Assembly: GCF_001598695.1 (NCBI RefSeq) | Contig: NZ_BCZK01000002.1 | Location: 124,001-188,000 of the forward strand | DNA length: 64,000 bases | Direction of reading: 5' to 3' | DNA from: Klebsiella oxytoca NBRC 105695 | GTDB taxonomy: Bacteria; Pseudomonadota; Gammaproteobacteria; Enterobacterales; Enterobacteriaceae | In this document: one piece after another, positions 9,090 to 19,044 of the stretch | How positions within the stretch are numbered: the stretch's first letter is position 1 | Layout of the letters: each line of letters opens with the position of its first letter | The notes under the pieces: model-generated | Told to the model about the DNA's origin: nothing | Seen by the model: the letters and a program-made list of their open reading frames with translations, nothing else | Databases searched by the model: none | Program-made: the position numbers and the translations under genes

Positions 9090-9168
9090 CGCCGGGTGGC
9101 GGCTGATGCCTTACCCGGCCTACAACGTGCACGAATCGTAGGCCGGGTAAGCGTAAGCGCTACCCGGC
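9090..9168. repeat. REP pair (BIME) between mmuM and afuC
   Basis: Two REP units in inverted orientation, 9090-9123 and 9138-9168, each with GTAGGCCGGGTAA-type termini and GC-rich hairpin arms. They lie between the convergent mmuM and afuC ends, a typical REP position, and probably protect or end both transcripts. Confidence 0.88.
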
Positions 9169-9173
9169 ATCAA

Positions 9174-10220
9174 TCACCCGGCATCCGCTAACACAAACAT
9201 CCCGTACGGGTGGATTTCGAGATAATAGTGCTCGCCGACATCCGGCTGCAGCCGCGTCGCGTTCACCTGCAGCAAAATTTCCTGCCCGTGCCACTCTACC
9301 GTCACCTCGTACTGCGGTCCCATATAGGCCACGTGGCGAATCGTGCAGCGCTGGCTCTCCTCGCCGCGATCGCTCAGGGTGATCGCCTCCGGGCGCACGC
9401 CGACGCTGCCCTCGCCCTGGGCGGCAAAATGCGGCGGCCTCGGCAGCCGATAGCCATAAATATCGACAAAATCCTCGCTAAAGGCGGCCGGGAACAGGTT
9501 GGCATCGCCCATAAAGCTCGCCATAAAGCGCGACGCGGGCTGGCGGTAAAGATCCTGCGGCGAGCCGATCTGCATGATATGTCCCTTATTCATCACCAGC
9601 ACGGTATCGGAAACCGCAAAGGCTTCGCTCTGATCGTGGGTCACGTACAGCGAGGTGATATCAAACTGCTTCTGTAACTCGCGGATCTTATCGCGCATGC
9701 TGCGCCGCAGGTTGGCATCGAGGTTGCTTAAGGGCTCATCAAACAGCAGCACCTTTGGCTTGAGGATCAGGGCGCGCGCCAGCGCCACGCGCTGCTGCTG
9801 ACCGCCGGAGATCTGATCGACATAGCGATCTTCGAATCCTTCCAGATCCACCATCGCCAGCGCCTCCTTCACCCGCGCTTTCACGTCGCTGCGCGACACG
9901 CCGAGCATCTTCAGACCGTAGCCGACGTTGTCCCCCAGCGACATATGCGGAAACAGGGCGTAAGACTGAAATACCATACAGATGTCGCGCTGCTGAATGG
10001 AGCGATGAGTAACGTCTTCGCCATCGATGAAAATCTGTCCTTCGCTCGGTTTTTCCAGCCCGGCGACCAGGCGCAGAATGGTGGTCTTGCCGCAGCCGGA
10101 AGGGCCGAGCAGGGTCACCATTTGTCCCTGAGGGATGGTGAGATTGATATTGTCGATAACCGTGTTGCTGCCGAATCGCTTGGTGACGTTGCGCAGCTCA
10201 ACAAAATTTTTCTGACTCAT
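9174..10220 (-). CDS. afuC: ABC transporter ATPase of the AfuABC (hexose-phosphate/ferric-type) system
   Basis: A 348-residue ABC ATPase, the same length as E. coli AfuC. Walker A is GPSGCGKTT, the signature [14 protein letters not shown] and Walker [13 protein letters not shown]; the last 110 residues form a TOBE-like regulatory domain. It powers the AfuB permease at the inner face of the membrane. The start at 10220 is preferred because GGAG lies six bases upstream; the ATG at 10232 overlaps the afuB stop and adds only four residues. It is the last gene of the cluster. Named for iron, Afu systems of enteric pathogens were later reported to carry phosphorylated sugars; the Uhp-like genes upstream support that role here. 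Confidence 0.9.
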   Translation of the reverse strand: MSQKNFVELRNVTKRFGSNTVIDNINLTIPQGQMVTLLGPSGCGKTTILRLVAGLEKPSEGQIFIDGEDVTHRSIQQRDICMVFQSYALFPHMSLGDNVGYGLKMLGVSRSDVKARVKEALAMVDLEGFEDRYVDQISGGQQQRVALARALILKPKVLLFDEPLSNLDANLRRSMRDKIRELQKQFDITSLYVTHDQSEAFAVSDTVLVMNKGHIMQIGSPQDLYRQPASRFMASFMGDANLFPAAFSEDFVDIYGYRLPRPPHFAAQGEGSVGVRPEAITLSDRGEESQRCTIRHVAYMGPQYEVTVEWHGQEILLQVNATRLQPDVGEHYYLEIHPYGMFVLADAG

Positions 10221-10231
10221 AGTGCGCTCCA

Positions 10232-12310
10232 TTACGCCTGGTTTTTGGCTTTTGACCGGGAGATACGCGCTTCCCCGATCAGCCAGTCAAAGATAAAAAT
10301 AATCGCCAGCATCACGACGATCAGAATCGATCCGTAGGCGATCGCCACGCCGTATTCGCCGTCTTCCACCCGGTTGAGGATATAGGCGGTAGCGACGCGG
10401 GTGTCCGGCGTCACGAGGAACACAATGGCGCTGACGGTGGTAATGGCGCGCACAAAGCTGTAGATCAGCGCCGAGAGGATCGCCGGGCGCAGCAGCGGCA
10501 GCAGGATATGCGTAATGGTGCGCAGGGAACCCGCGCGCAGGCTGAGCGACGCTTCGTCCAGCGATTTGTCGATCTGGCCTAAACCGGCAATACCTGCCCG
10601 AATGCCCACCGGCACGTTACGCATGACCATCGAGATAATCACAATCGCCGCCGTTCCGGTGAGGTACACCGGCGCGCTGTTAAAGGCGAGAATATAGGAG
10701 ACGCCCGCCACGGTGCCCGGCACCGCGAAGCACAGCATGGTGGTGAACTCGATGGTCTTTTTGCCTTTAAACTGCTGTCGCACTACGATCCAGGCGATCA
10801 GCAGGCCGAAAGCGGCGGTGATGGGCGCGGCGATCCCGGCGTAAAGCAGAGTATCGAGCAGCGAAGGCCAGGCGCCGTCGCTCATCCCCTGGCCGAACAG
10901 CTTGATAAAGTTATCCAGCGTCAGGGTGTAGTCCACGCCCCAGTTAACGGTAAAGCTGCCGTAGAAAATACTGCCGTAGAGCAGGGCGTTGAAGGCGATC
11001 CACACCGCCAGAATGGCGATCACGCTCCACACCAGGGTCACCGGCAGCGGCTGCACGTCGCCACGGTAGGACTTGCCGGAAACCGTGACGTAAGAGCGCT
11101 TGCCGATCCACATATACTGAATGCAGAACACCAGCAGCGAGAACAGCAGCAGGAATGCGCCGAGAGTACTGGCGGCCTGATAATCGAGCTGCGAACCGGT
11201 GATATAGAAGTAGATTTGCGTCGCCAGTACGTCGAAGTTGCCGCCGAGCACCAGCGGGTTGCTGAAGTCGGCCAGCGACTGAACGATGACGATTAAAAAC
11301 GCGTTCGCCAGCGCCGGTTTCAGCAGCGGGACGAAGACGCCGTTGAAGGTCTGCCAGCGGCTGGCGCGCAGGGTGTACGACGCCTCCTCCAGCGACGGAT
11401 GAATGGTCTTAATCGCGCCGTCGAGGATCATAAACGCCATCGGGGTGAACGCCAGCACCTGCGCCAGCCAGATGCCGGTAAATCCGTACAGCCAGTTGGT
11501 GTTGGTTAAGCCAAACCAGTCGACCATCAGTTCGGTGACGTAGCCGGAACGGCCCATCATCAGGGTAACGCCGAGACCGACGACAAACGGCGGGGTGACG
11601 ATCGGCAGAATCGAGAAAATGCGGCCAATAATCGCGCTGCGCTGGGCGATACGGGTGGTGTAAATCGCCAGCACCAGACCAAAGAAAGTGCAGCCGATGC
11701 CTACCGCAATCGACAGGGCGATGGAGTTGAGGATCACCTGGACAATATGCGCCTGCGACAGCACGGCCATAAACGCCAGCGGGGCAAACTCGCCGGCGTC
11801 GTTAGTGAACATCGGGATGAAAATAGCGATGCTCGGCCAGACGATAAAGACGCCGATTAACGCCACGATGGTGACCAGCGAACCAATGACAAAGCGGTCG
11901 CCCCCCAGCCATTCCAGGCGGGTGAGCGCCAGGGTCATGATGGCCCCCAGCGCGACAAACAGCACGATGGTGGCGTAGCCTAATCCGCGGCCTTCCACGG
12001 TGGCGCTGACGACGATAAACGCCATACAGCAGAACGCCCAGCCAGCATCGAGATAGTGGCGGCTGCGCTGCTCCCGCCTGGCTTCCTGAAAGGGACGAAT
12101 CAGCAGCAGGCTCGGTAACAGATACCACAGCCAGCTGATATTGAACTGTGACCAGCCGTAGGCCGCGAGAATTTCATCGCTCGTGGACTCCAGCAGACCG
12201 TAATCCAGGCTCCAGCTCGGCAGCAGGGCAAACGCCAGCCAGCCGAATAAAACCCAAAGGAATATCGCATCCCGCTTTTTCACGGGATGGAGTGCAAGTG
12301 TGTGTGACAT
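10232..12310 (-). CDS. afuB: ABC transporter fused permease, AfuB
   Basis: A 692-residue inner-membrane protein made of two fused permease halves, each with the EAA-type loop that contacts the ATPase ([17 protein letters not shown] in the first half, [16 protein letters not shown] in the second). This fused form is usual for FbpB/AfuB permeases. It begins at the ATG at 12310, giving an N-terminus of charged residues before the first membrane helix. A REP hairpin lies between it and afuA. The afuC gene follows after 11 bases. Substrate inference rests on the neighbours. Confidence 0.9.
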   Translation of the reverse strand: MSHTLALHPVKKRDAIFLWVLFGWLAFALLPSWSLDYGLLESTSDEILAAYGWSQFNISWLWYLLPSLLLIRPFQEARREQRSRHYLDAGWAFCCMAFIVVSATVEGRGLGYATIVLFVALGAIMTLALTRLEWLGGDRFVIGSLVTIVALIGVFIVWPSIAIFIPMFTNDAGEFAPLAFMAVLSQAHIVQVILNSIALSIAVGIGCTFFGLVLAIYTTRIAQRSAIIGRIFSILPIVTPPFVVGLGVTLMMGRSGYVTELMVDWFGLTNTNWLYGFTGIWLAQVLAFTPMAFMILDGAIKTIHPSLEEASYTLRASRWQTFNGVFVPLLKPALANAFLIVIVQSLADFSNPLVLGGNFDVLATQIYFYITGSQLDYQAASTLGAFLLLFSLLVFCIQYMWIGKRSYVTVSGKSYRGDVQPLPVTLVWSVIAILAVWIAFNALLYGSIFYGSFTVNWGVDYTLTLDNFIKLFGQGMSDGAWPSLLDTLLYAGIAAPITAAFGLLIAWIVVRQQFKGKKTIEFTTMLCFAVPGTVAGVSYILAFNSAPVYLTGTAAIVIISMVMRNVPVGIRAGIAGLGQIDKSLDEASLSLRAGSLRTITHILLPLLRPAILSALIYSFVRAITTVSAIVFLVTPDTRVATAYILNRVEDGEYGVAIAYGSILIVVMLAIIFIFDWLIGEARISRSKAKNQA

Positions 12311-12325
12311 AAGTTTTCCGGTGTC

Positions 12326-12360
12326 GTAGGCCGGGTAGGGCAGTGATGCCGCCACCCGGC
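12326..12360. repeat. REP element inside the afu operon (afuA-afuB gap)
   Basis: A single REP unit starting GTAGGCCGGGTAGGG and ending CCACCCGGC fills the 69-base gap between afuA and afuB. In the leftward transcript it folds into a stable hairpin directly after the binding-protein gene, as known for malE-malF. Confidence 0.87.
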
Positions 12361-12379
12361 AAATGAACGCAATGCGGGC

Positions 12380-13411
12380 TTATTTACCCATCTTCACTTC
12401 GCTAACCCATTTATTGATTAGCGCTTTACGCACGTCCGTTGAGCCGTATTTATCCATGTCATAGTTGATGAGCTTCAGGTCGTCGAGCTTCAGCGAGTTC
12501 GGCGAGGTGTCGGCGGTAGTGTTGGTCAGGATCTGATAAGACTTGCCTTTCTTCCACGCCAGCTCTTGGGCATCTTTCGACAGCACCCAGTCGACAAACA
12601 GTTTGGCGTTGTCGAGGTTGCGCGCGCCCTTCAGGATACTGACGCCGCCAATTTCATAGCCGGTGCCTTCGCACGGCGAGATCAGCTCCAGCGGCGCGCC
12701 CTGTTCTTTTTCCAGCGAATAGTCGTGCAGGAAGCCGATGCCGATGGCCGTTTCACCGCGGGCGGCGTTGCGGGCCGGGGCGATACCGGACTTCGTGTAC
12801 TGGGAGACGTTAGCGTTAAGCTGTTTGAGATAATCGAAAGCCTGATCGTCCCCCCACAGCTGGGCGAAGGTCGCCAGCGCGGTGTAGGCGGTGCCGGAAC
12901 TCTGCGGGTCGGCAATCTGAATTTCGCCTTTATATTCCGGTTTAGTCAGATCTTTCCAGCATTTCGGCACCGGCAGATTTTTCTCTTTCAGGCGCTGGGT
13001 GTTCACGCCGAAGCCGAGTATGCCAACGTACACCGCCGAGGAGTAGTTGCCTTTCAGCTTCGCCGGATCGCGGAACTGCTCCATCACCTGCGCAAGATTG
13101 GGCGATTTATAGGGCTGCAGCAGGCCCATTTCACCGGCCTGGGACTGCGGGTCGAGGGTGCCGCCGTACCAGACATCCGCCTGCGGGTTTTTCTTCTCGG
13201 CATCGACCTTCGCCAGCGTGCTGCCGGAACCGTTGCGAATAAATGAGGTTTTTACGTCATATTTTTCGCCGAAGGCTTTGGTTTCCGCCTCACACATTTC
13301 GTTGGTGGCGCTGCAATAGACCACCAGACGACCTTTGGCGTGCGCCGCGCCGCTTAACGTCGCCAGCGCAATGCCGGAAGCAATCAGGGTAGTGACCAGC
13401 GTTTTTTTCAT
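12380..13411 (-). CDS. afuA: Periplasmic substrate-binding protein, AfuA
   Basis: A 343-residue type 2 periplasmic binding protein with a signal peptide cleaved near GAAHA-KG. The mature start (RLVVYCSATNEMCEAETKAF) is typical of the FbpA/AfuA/IdiA family. AfuA proteins of Actinobacillus and Citrobacter were shown to bind glucose-6-phosphate-type sugars rather than iron. The ATG overlaps the stop of the UhpC-like gene by one base (TAATG), with AAAGGA upstream inside that gene, so translation is coupled to the sensor gene. Ligand assignment is by family and context, not by visible residues. Confidence 0.88.
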   Translation of the reverse strand: MKKTLVTTLIASGIALATLSGAAHAKGRLVVYCSATNEMCEAETKAFGEKYDVKTSFIRNGSGSTLAKVDAEKKNPQADVWYGGTLDPQSQAGEMGLLQPYKSPNLAQVMEQFRDPAKLKGNYSSAVYVGILGFGVNTQRLKEKNLPVPKCWKDLTKPEYKGEIQIADPQSSGTAYTALATFAQLWGDDQAFDYLKQLNANVSQYTKSGIAPARNAARGETAIGIGFLHDYSLEKEQGAPLELISPCEGTGYEIGGVSILKGARNLDNAKLFVDWVLSKDAQELAWKKGKSYQILTNTTADTSPNSLKLDDLKLINYDMDKYGSTDVRKALINKWVSEVKMGK

Positions 13412-14706
13412 TATTTTATCCTTTGAGCAGCAGAGGTAGTAATGCTCGCCATCAGCAGCGGCATCAGCAATAAACCCATCAGAACTGCGGCGACCGAGAG
13501 TAAACTGAACATGCCCGACCAGCCGTAGCGTTCAATGACCAGCGACAGAGGCCAGCCCGCCAGCGCTGCCCCCAGATAGGCGAACAGGCCAAGAAATCCG
13601 GTAATTGAACCCGCCGCCGCTTTGTGTCCGCACTCCACCGCCGCGAGGCCAATCAGCATTTGTGGGCCAAAAACGAAGAAGCCCACCGTAAAGAAACACA
13701 CCGCCAGCAGCGCGTAGTGATGGACCGGCGCCAGCCAAAGCGCGGCGACGGAGACCATCAACCCCAGCGTGAACAGTAAAATCATCGGCGCCCGCTGGCC
13801 GCTGAACAGCAGATCCGAGCCCCATCCGGCGAACAACGCCCCGAGCAGACCGCCCGCTTCAAACAGCATCACCGTGGCGTTGGCGCTGAGCAGATTGACG
13901 CCGTGGCTCTCCGTCAGCCAGATGTTGCCCCAGTCGTTGAGCGCGATGCGGATCAGATAGACCAGCACGTAAGAGACGCCCAGCAGCCAGATCATCGGAT
14001 TCTTCAGCATCGTGGTGCGCAGCATCTGCCATAGCCCCATCGGCGGGCTTTGCTGCTCCTGGCGCAGCTCCAGCGGGTCGTTACGCCAGCGGCCTACTGA
14101 CGGCAATCCCTCTTCGCGGGGCGTTCCTTTCAGGTGCAGCGTTAACCAGATGCCTGATGCCATGCTGATCGTCCCCGGTGCCAGCATCGCCGCCTGCCAG
14201 CCCCACCAGTGGGCGGCAAAGGCGCTAATCAGCGGGATAATCGCTCCGCCGATATTGATCGACATATTCCAGCAGCCCCACCAGAAGCCGCGTTCGTTGC
14301 GCGAGTACCAGTGGGTCAGCAGGCGGGCGCAGGGAGGCCAGCCCCAGCCCTGAAAAAATCCGTTCAGCGTCCAGACCGCCAGCAGCAGCGTCAGCGATTC
14401 GCCGAAGGCGAACACCACGTTCAGCAGACCGGTGGCGAACAGGCCCACGCCCATAAACCAGCGCTGCCCGTGGCTGTCGTGCCACAGTCCGGCGGTAAAC
14501 TTCGACAGACCGTAGGTCAGGTAAAACAGCGATCCCAGCAGGCCGATATCGCCTTTATCCAGACCCAGATCCGTTTGCAGCGCCGGCAATACGTAGTTGA
14601 CGCTTTTGCGCGTCAGGTAAAACGCCGCATATCCGATGACCATGTACATCAGCAGCTGCGGACGCAGCGTCCGGTAATGTTGATTAATGTCGGTTGCTGA
14701 GCGCAT
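13411..14706 (-). CDS. UhpC-like organophosphate sensor/transporter (MFS, OPA family)
   Basis: A 431-residue protein with about twelve membrane segments of the organophosphate:phosphate antiporter family. Typical features are GYAAFYLTRKSVNYVLP near the N-terminus and GFFQGWGWPPCARLLTHWYS, as in UhpC and UhpT. Because it sits with UhpB- and UhpA-like genes, it most likely senses external sugar phosphate rather than carrying it. GGAG lies six bases before the ATG. It overlaps afuA by one base. An 84-base gap separates it from the kinase gene and could hold an internal promoter. Confidence 0.88.
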   Translation of the reverse strand: MRSATDINQHYRTLRPQLLMYMVIGYAAFYLTRKSVNYVLPALQTDLGLDKGDIGLLGSLFYLTYGLSKFTAGLWHDSHGQRWFMGVGLFATGLLNVVFAFGESLTLLLAVWTLNGFFQGWGWPPCARLLTHWYSRNERGFWWGCWNMSINIGGAIIPLISAFAAHWWGWQAAMLAPGTISMASGIWLTLHLKGTPREEGLPSVGRWRNDPLELRQEQQSPPMGLWQMLRTTMLKNPMIWLLGVSYVLVYLIRIALNDWGNIWLTESHGVNLLSANATVMLFEAGGLLGALFAGWGSDLLFSGQRAPMILLFTLGLMVSVAALWLAPVHHYALLAVCFFTVGFFVFGPQMLIGLAAVECGHKAAAGSITGFLGLFAYLGAALAGWPLSLVIERYGWSGMFSLLSVAAVLMGLLLMPLLMASITTSAAQRIK

Positions 14707-14790
14707 CGCCGTCTCCGTTTTGCTGACTATATGAAAGTGAAATCGAAAGGGGATGAGAGAAAGTCCGGAGTGACTAAGACTTTTTCCTGG

Positions 14791-16332
14791 TTAGCCGGCT
14801 GTTTGTTGCAAATTTGTGGGCAAGTTAACAATTACCCGCGTCCCATGCTGCGACTCCAGGGTCAGCTCTCCGCCCAGGGCGCTGACCCGTTCACGCATGC
14901 CCTGAATGCCGAAGCCGGCCATTTTGTCGGGGCTGATACCGATGCCGTTGTCCTTGACCTCCAGGCGCAGCAGCGTCCCCTGCTGATACAGAGCAATGGC
15001 AACCTCGCTGGCGTCGGCGTGTTTACAGACGTTGTTAAGCAGCTCCTGTAGCAGCCGATAGAGGGTAAAACGTACCGTTTCGCTCTCCGGCGTGGCGGTG
15101 AGCCGGTAGTCAAAGCGGCAGCGGATACCGCGCTCGGCAAAGGCAAACTCATTGAGCAAATGGTGCAGCGCCTCTTTAAACGACAGTTCATCAAGGGCCG
15201 GGGGGCGTAGCTGGCGCAGCAGCTGGCGGGTAGAGTGGTGAATACGCCGGGCGAGATCGTTAATCTGGCTGGCGGCGGCCTGGGTTTGCGCCGGATCGCG
15301 CGCTCGCTTCACCAGCTGCGACTGGATCTGAATGGCGGTAATATTCTGGCCGATTTCGTCGTGCAGCTCGCGCGCCAGGCTTTTGCGCGTATCCTCTTCG
15401 GTATGGATCAGCTTTTCGGTTAGCGCCCGCCGCGCCGCCAGCTCCGCCTCCAGCCGCTGGCGATAGTGGTGCAGGTTTTGCGCCAGGTGCTGCTGGCGAC
15501 TGATGGCAATCCCCAGCCCGATACCGAGCAGCGCCTGGGTCGCCAGAAAAATCTCCAGCTCCACCAGGTTGCTGAATCCGACGCCAACCTGGCGGGCAAT
15601 GGTGATCATCATGCTGCCCAGCAGACCGGAGAGAACGCCGCCCTGCCAGCCGAACTTCCACGCCATCACCACGTTGGGCAGAAACACCACAATTAACAGC
15701 AGACGCTCGATTTCCGGCGACAGAACCATTTGGGTGCCGATGCCGATAATAAAGAACAGGCTGCACCAGATGATCAATGAGGTGCGCAGCGGCGGATTAT
15801 TGGTATCCAGCCCCAGCAGGTGGTAGCGGTGCTGCTGGCGCAGGAATTCAAAAATCAGATAGACAAACGGCGTCAGCAGCACCCCGCCGGTAAACGAGGC
15901 CAGACCGAGCATCATCGCCGGACTTTTCACAAACGGCGAGAGCAGGGCGGTGTTGAGCAGCGCGCTGGCGGTGACCGTGGCCAGCAGCAGCGTCAGCCGC
16001 TGCCAGTAAAGGGGGAAGCGGTGCCAGAACTGTTGGGCGATGCCGGCGGGAAGCAGGCCGATCAACGGCGCGGCCAGCAGAATATAGCCGTTCAGCAGCT
16101 GTTCGCCGTGCAGCCAGAACAGCATCAACACGGGAGGCAGCACCAGCGCGGGCCAGTAGCGGCGCGAAAGCAGGATCAGCAGCGCCAGATAGACGCCGTG
16201 AGGCAGGAACAGCGCCGCCTGCTGGCCGTTATGGGTCAGGTAAAACCCGAGCGTCCACAGCATCAGCCAGCCGCTTCCCCAGGCCAGCACGATGAACAGC
16301 GAGATGACGCTGTGGCGAAGGCTGCGCGACAT
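14791..16332 (-). CDS. UhpB-like sensor histidine kinase (MASE1, HisKA_3)
   Basis: The 513-residue protein has roughly eight N-terminal membrane segments (1-275, MASE1-like), a short linker helix, a NarX/UhpB-type dimerisation and phosphoacceptor segment with His324 in LARELHDEIGQN, and an ATPase domain with ELLNNVCKHADAS (N box) and DNGIGIS (G box). It would phosphorylate the adjacent response regulator when the UhpC-like sensor binds its ligand. Its ATG overlaps the regulator stop by one base, so the two are coupled. Confidence 0.9.
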   Translation of the reverse strand: MSRSLRHSVISLFIVLAWGSGWLMLWTLGFYLTHNGQQAALFLPHGVYLALLILLSRRYWPALVLPPVLMLFWLHGEQLLNGYILLAAPLIGLLPAGIAQQFWHRFPLYWQRLTLLLATVTASALLNTALLSPFVKSPAMMLGLASFTGGVLLTPFVYLIFEFLRQQHRYHLLGLDTNNPPLRTSLIIWCSLFFIIGIGTQMVLSPEIERLLLIVVFLPNVVMAWKFGWQGGVLSGLLGSMMITIARQVGVGFSNLVELEIFLATQALLGIGLGIAISRQQHLAQNLHHYRQRLEAELAARRALTEKLIHTEEDTRKSLARELHDEIGQNITAIQIQSQLVKRARDPAQTQAAASQINDLARRIHHSTRQLLRQLRPPALDELSFKEALHHLLNEFAFAERGIRCRFDYRLTATPESETVRFTLYRLLQELLNNVCKHADASEVAIALYQQGTLLRLEVKDNGIGISPDKMAGFGIQGMRERVSALGGELTLESQHGTRVIVNLPTNLQQTAG

Positions 16333-16961
16333 TAATGACCCGCCAGCAGCTGGTGGTCGAGGGCGAAATGGACCAGATCAATGGTGCTGTGGCACTGCAG
16401 TTTGCCCAGCACGTTGGCGCGATGAACGTGCACCGTCTTGTGGCTGAGATCGAGCTTGAAGGCGATTTCCTTGACGCTGTCGCCTTTAACGAGCAAATCA
16501 AACACTTCGCGTTCACGCGGGGTGAGCACCTCGAGCACCTGCGCCGGTTGCTCTCCGCCGCGCAGCGCCCGCAGGGCATCGGCGCACAGGTAGTGTCCAC
16601 CCATACCGACGGAACGCACCGCCTGCACGAGCTCTTCCGGGCCGCAGCGTTTGGTCAGATAGCCGCTGGCGCCGGCATCAAGGGCGCTCTGCACGAAGGC
16701 CGGGGTGTCGTAAATGCTGAGAATAATGGCGCGAAACTGCGGCTTTTGCGCGCGCAGGCGCTTTAGCAGGCTCAGGCCGTTCTCATCCGGCATGGCGATA
16801 TCCATGACCGCCACGTTGACGTCGTCGCGCAATAATGCCGGCCAGGCTTCCGCCGCGCTGCTGAACTGGCCAACCACCTCGAGATCCTCTTCGAGGCTGA
16901 GTAACTGCGCAAAGCCTGAACGCACCACCACATGGTCATCGACCAGCACCACTCGAATCAT
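16332..16961 (-). CDS. UhpA-like response regulator (NarL/FixJ family)
   Basis: A 209-residue two-domain regulator. The receiver domain has the acidic pair DD at 8-9, phosphoacceptor Asp54 in VMDIAMPD and the conserved Lys in YLTKRC. The C-terminal LuxR-type helix-turn-helix begins LTPREREVFDLLVKG and continues VKEIAFKLDLSHKTVHVH. It is first in the leftward cluster regulator-kinase-sensor-afuABC and is the likely activator of that cluster. The ERIC at 17061 separates it from the divergent tau operon. Confidence 0.92.
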   Translation of the reverse strand: MIRVVLVDDHVVVRSGFAQLLSLEEDLEVVGQFSSAAEAWPALLRDDVNVAVMDIAMPDENGLSLLKRLRAQKPQFRAIILSIYDTPAFVQSALDAGASGYLTKRCGPEELVQAVRSVGMGGHYLCADALRALRGGEQPAQVLEVLTPREREVFDLLVKGDSVKEIAFKLDLSHKTVHVHRANVLGKLQCHSTIDLVHFALDHQLLAGH

Positions 16962-17060
16962 GTTTCTTCTCTCTTAGCGCATCATGGTTCTATGATGCCT
17001 GCCGCCGCTGCGCTGGCAATCAATCAGGCGCAGTTATGCAATGAATGTAACAAAATCGCA

Positions 17061-17185
17061 ATACACTTCATCCTTCAAGCTGCCTCTTTGTTGGCTTCGT
17101 TTGCCCGCCCCGGTCACTGACTTATGTCAGCTCCCGGGGACGAACAACCTTGCCGCCTCGATGCAGCATGAATGATTTTGTGTAT
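17061..17185. repeat. ERIC-like element, copy 1 of a near-identical pair
   Basis: A 125-bp imperfect palindrome starting ATACACTTCATCCTTCAAG and ending GATTTTGTGTAT, with the ERIC layout but a different core from the element at 762. It differs from the copy at 59811-59935 at only four positions. The flanking sequence to 17302 holds the tauA promoter region; I could not define the Cbl site. Confidence 0.9.
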
Positions 17186-17302
17186 AAGCATTGCCGATTT
17201 TTTTCTAAAAACGCTTTGTTCTTAGCAAGAATTTTTAATTACTTCATCAAACGCATCGCGCCGGAAATACTGCACCCATAACAACTATGGGAAGCAGACA
17301 CT

Positions 17303-18265
17303 ATGGCACTATCATCGCGTATCACACTCATTGCCGCGCTGGCGCTGGCGGCATTCCAGGCCCAGGCGGTGAACGTCACCGTGGCGTATCAGACCTCCGC
17401 CGAACCGGCGAAAGTCGCCCAGGCGGACAACACCTTCGCCAAAGCGAGCGGGGCGACCGTCGACTGGCGCAAGTTTGACAGCGGCGCGAGCATCGTGCGG
17501 GCGCTGGCTTCCGGCGACGTGCAGATCGGCAACCTCGGCTCCAGCCCGCTGGCAGTCGCCGCCACCCAGCAGGTGCCGATTGAAGTCTTTCTGCTGGCCT
17601 CAAAGCTCGGTAACTCCGAAGCGCTGGTGGTCAAAAAGAGCATCACCAAACCGCAGGATCTGATTGGCAAACGCATCGCCGTGCCATTTATCTCTACGAC
17701 TCACTACAGCCTGCTGTCGGCGCTGAAGCACTGGGGGATTAAACCGGGGCAGGTGCAGATCCTCAACCTGCAGCCGCCGGCGATTATTGCCGCCTGGCAG
17801 CGCGGCGACATTGACGGCGCCTACGTATGGGCGCCGGCGGTCAACGCGCTGGAAAAAGACGGCACGGTTCTCACCGACTCGTCGCAGGTGGGGGAGTGGG
17901 GCGCGCCGACGCTGGACGTGTGGGTGGTACGCAAAGACTTTGCCGAAAAGCATCCTGATATTGTCAAAGCCTTCGCCAAAAGCGCCATTGACGCGCAGCA
18001 GCCCTATATCGCCAACCCGGATGAGTGGCTGAAGCAGCCGGAAAACATCAGCAAGCTGGCGCGCCTGAGCGGCGTACCGGAAGCCGACGTGCCGGGGCTG
18101 GTGAAAGGCAATACCTATCTGACCGCCGCCCAGCAGGCGCAGGAGCTGAACGGGCCGGTGAATAAAGCCATCATCGACACCGCTAAATTCCTGAAAGAGC
18201 AGGGTAAAGTCCCCGCAGCGGGAAGCGATTACAGCCAGTACGTTACCGACCGTTTTGTGAAGTAA
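17303..18265 (+). CDS. tauA: Taurine ABC transporter, periplasmic binding protein
   Basis: A 320-residue type 2 binding protein with a signal peptide ending AFQAQA-VN. It captures taurine (2-aminoethanesulfonate) in the periplasm when sulfate is scarce. Conserved stretches such as [17 protein letters not shown] and [13 protein letters not shown] match TauA. GGAAG stands eight bases before the ATG. First gene of tauABCD, the same order as in E. coli, where Cbl and CysB control it. Confidence 0.95.
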   Translation: MALSSRITLIAALALAAFQAQAVNVTVAYQTSAEPAKVAQADNTFAKASGATVDWRKFDSGASIVRALASGDVQIGNLGSSPLAVAATQQVPIEVFLLASKLGNSEALVVKKSITKPQDLIGKRIAVPFISTTHYSLLSALKHWGIKPGQVQILNLQPPAIIAAWQRGDIDGAYVWAPAVNALEKDGTVLTDSSQVGEWGAPTLDVWVVRKDFAEKHPDIVKAFAKSAIDAQQPYIANPDEWLKQPENISKLARLSGVPEADVPGLVKGNTYLTAAQQAQELNGPVNKAIIDTAKFLKEQGKVPAAGSDYSQYVTDRFVK

Positions 18266-18276
18266 AGGAGATCATG

Positions 18277-19044
18277 ATGCTGCAAATCTCGCATCTTTCC
18301 GCCGACTACGGCGGTAAACCAGCGCTGGCGGATATCAACCTGACGCTGGACAGCGGTGAACTGCTGGTGGTCCTCGGGCCTTCCGGCTGCGGTAAAACCA
18401 CGCTGCTGAACCTGATTGCCGGATTCGTGCCTTATCAGCACGGCAGCATCACTCTTGAAGGCAGGCGGGTTGAAGGGCCGGGAGCCGATCGCGGCGTGGT
18501 CTTTCAGAATGAAGGGCTGCTGCCGTGGCGCAACGTGCAGGATAACGTCGCGCTCGGGCTACAGCTGGCGGGCGTCGACAAAACGCAGCGCCGGGCAACC
18601 GCCGCGCGGATGCTGAAAAAAGTCGGCCTCGAAGGGGCGGAAAAGCGCTTTATCTGGCAGCTTTCCGGCGGCCAGCGTCAGCGGGTGGGCATTGCCCGCG
18701 CGCTGGCGGCCAATCCGCAGCTGCTGCTTCTCGACGAGCCGTTTGGTGCGCTGGATGCCTTTACCCGCGAGCAGATGCAAACCCTGCTGCTCAGCCTGTG
18801 GCATGAGACCGGCAAGAAGGTACTGCTGATCACCCACGATATAGAAGAGGCGGTGTTTATGGCCACCGAGCTGATACTGCTTTCGCCGGGGCCGGGCCGG
18901 GTGCTCGAACGGCTGCCGCTCGATTTTGGCCGCCGCTTTGTGGCCGGCGAATCCTGCCGCAGCATTAAATCGGACCCGCGGTTTATCGAACAGCGCGAGT
19001 ACGTCCTCAGCCGGGTATTTGAACAACGGGAGGCTTTCTCATGA
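18277..19044 (+). CDS. tauB: Taurine ABC transporter, ATPase
   Basis: A 255-residue ABC ATPase, the same length as E. coli TauB. Walker [10 protein letters not shown], signature [14 protein letters not shown] and Walker [13 protein letters not shown] are intact. Two ATGs adjoin; the second (18277) lies six bases after AAGGAG and matches the E. coli start. It overlaps tauC by four bases. Confidence 0.96.
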   Translation: MLQISHLSADYGGKPALADINLTLDSGELLVVLGPSGCGKTTLLNLIAGFVPYQHGSITLEGRRVEGPGADRGVVFQNEGLLPWRNVQDNVALGLQLAGVDKTQRRATAARMLKKVGLEGAEKRFIWQLSGGQRQRVGIARALAANPQLLLLDEPFGALDAFTREQMQTLLLSLWHETGKKVLLITHDIEEAVFMATELILLSPGPGRVLERLPLDFGRRFVAGESCRSIKSDPRFIEQREYVLSRVFEQREAFS

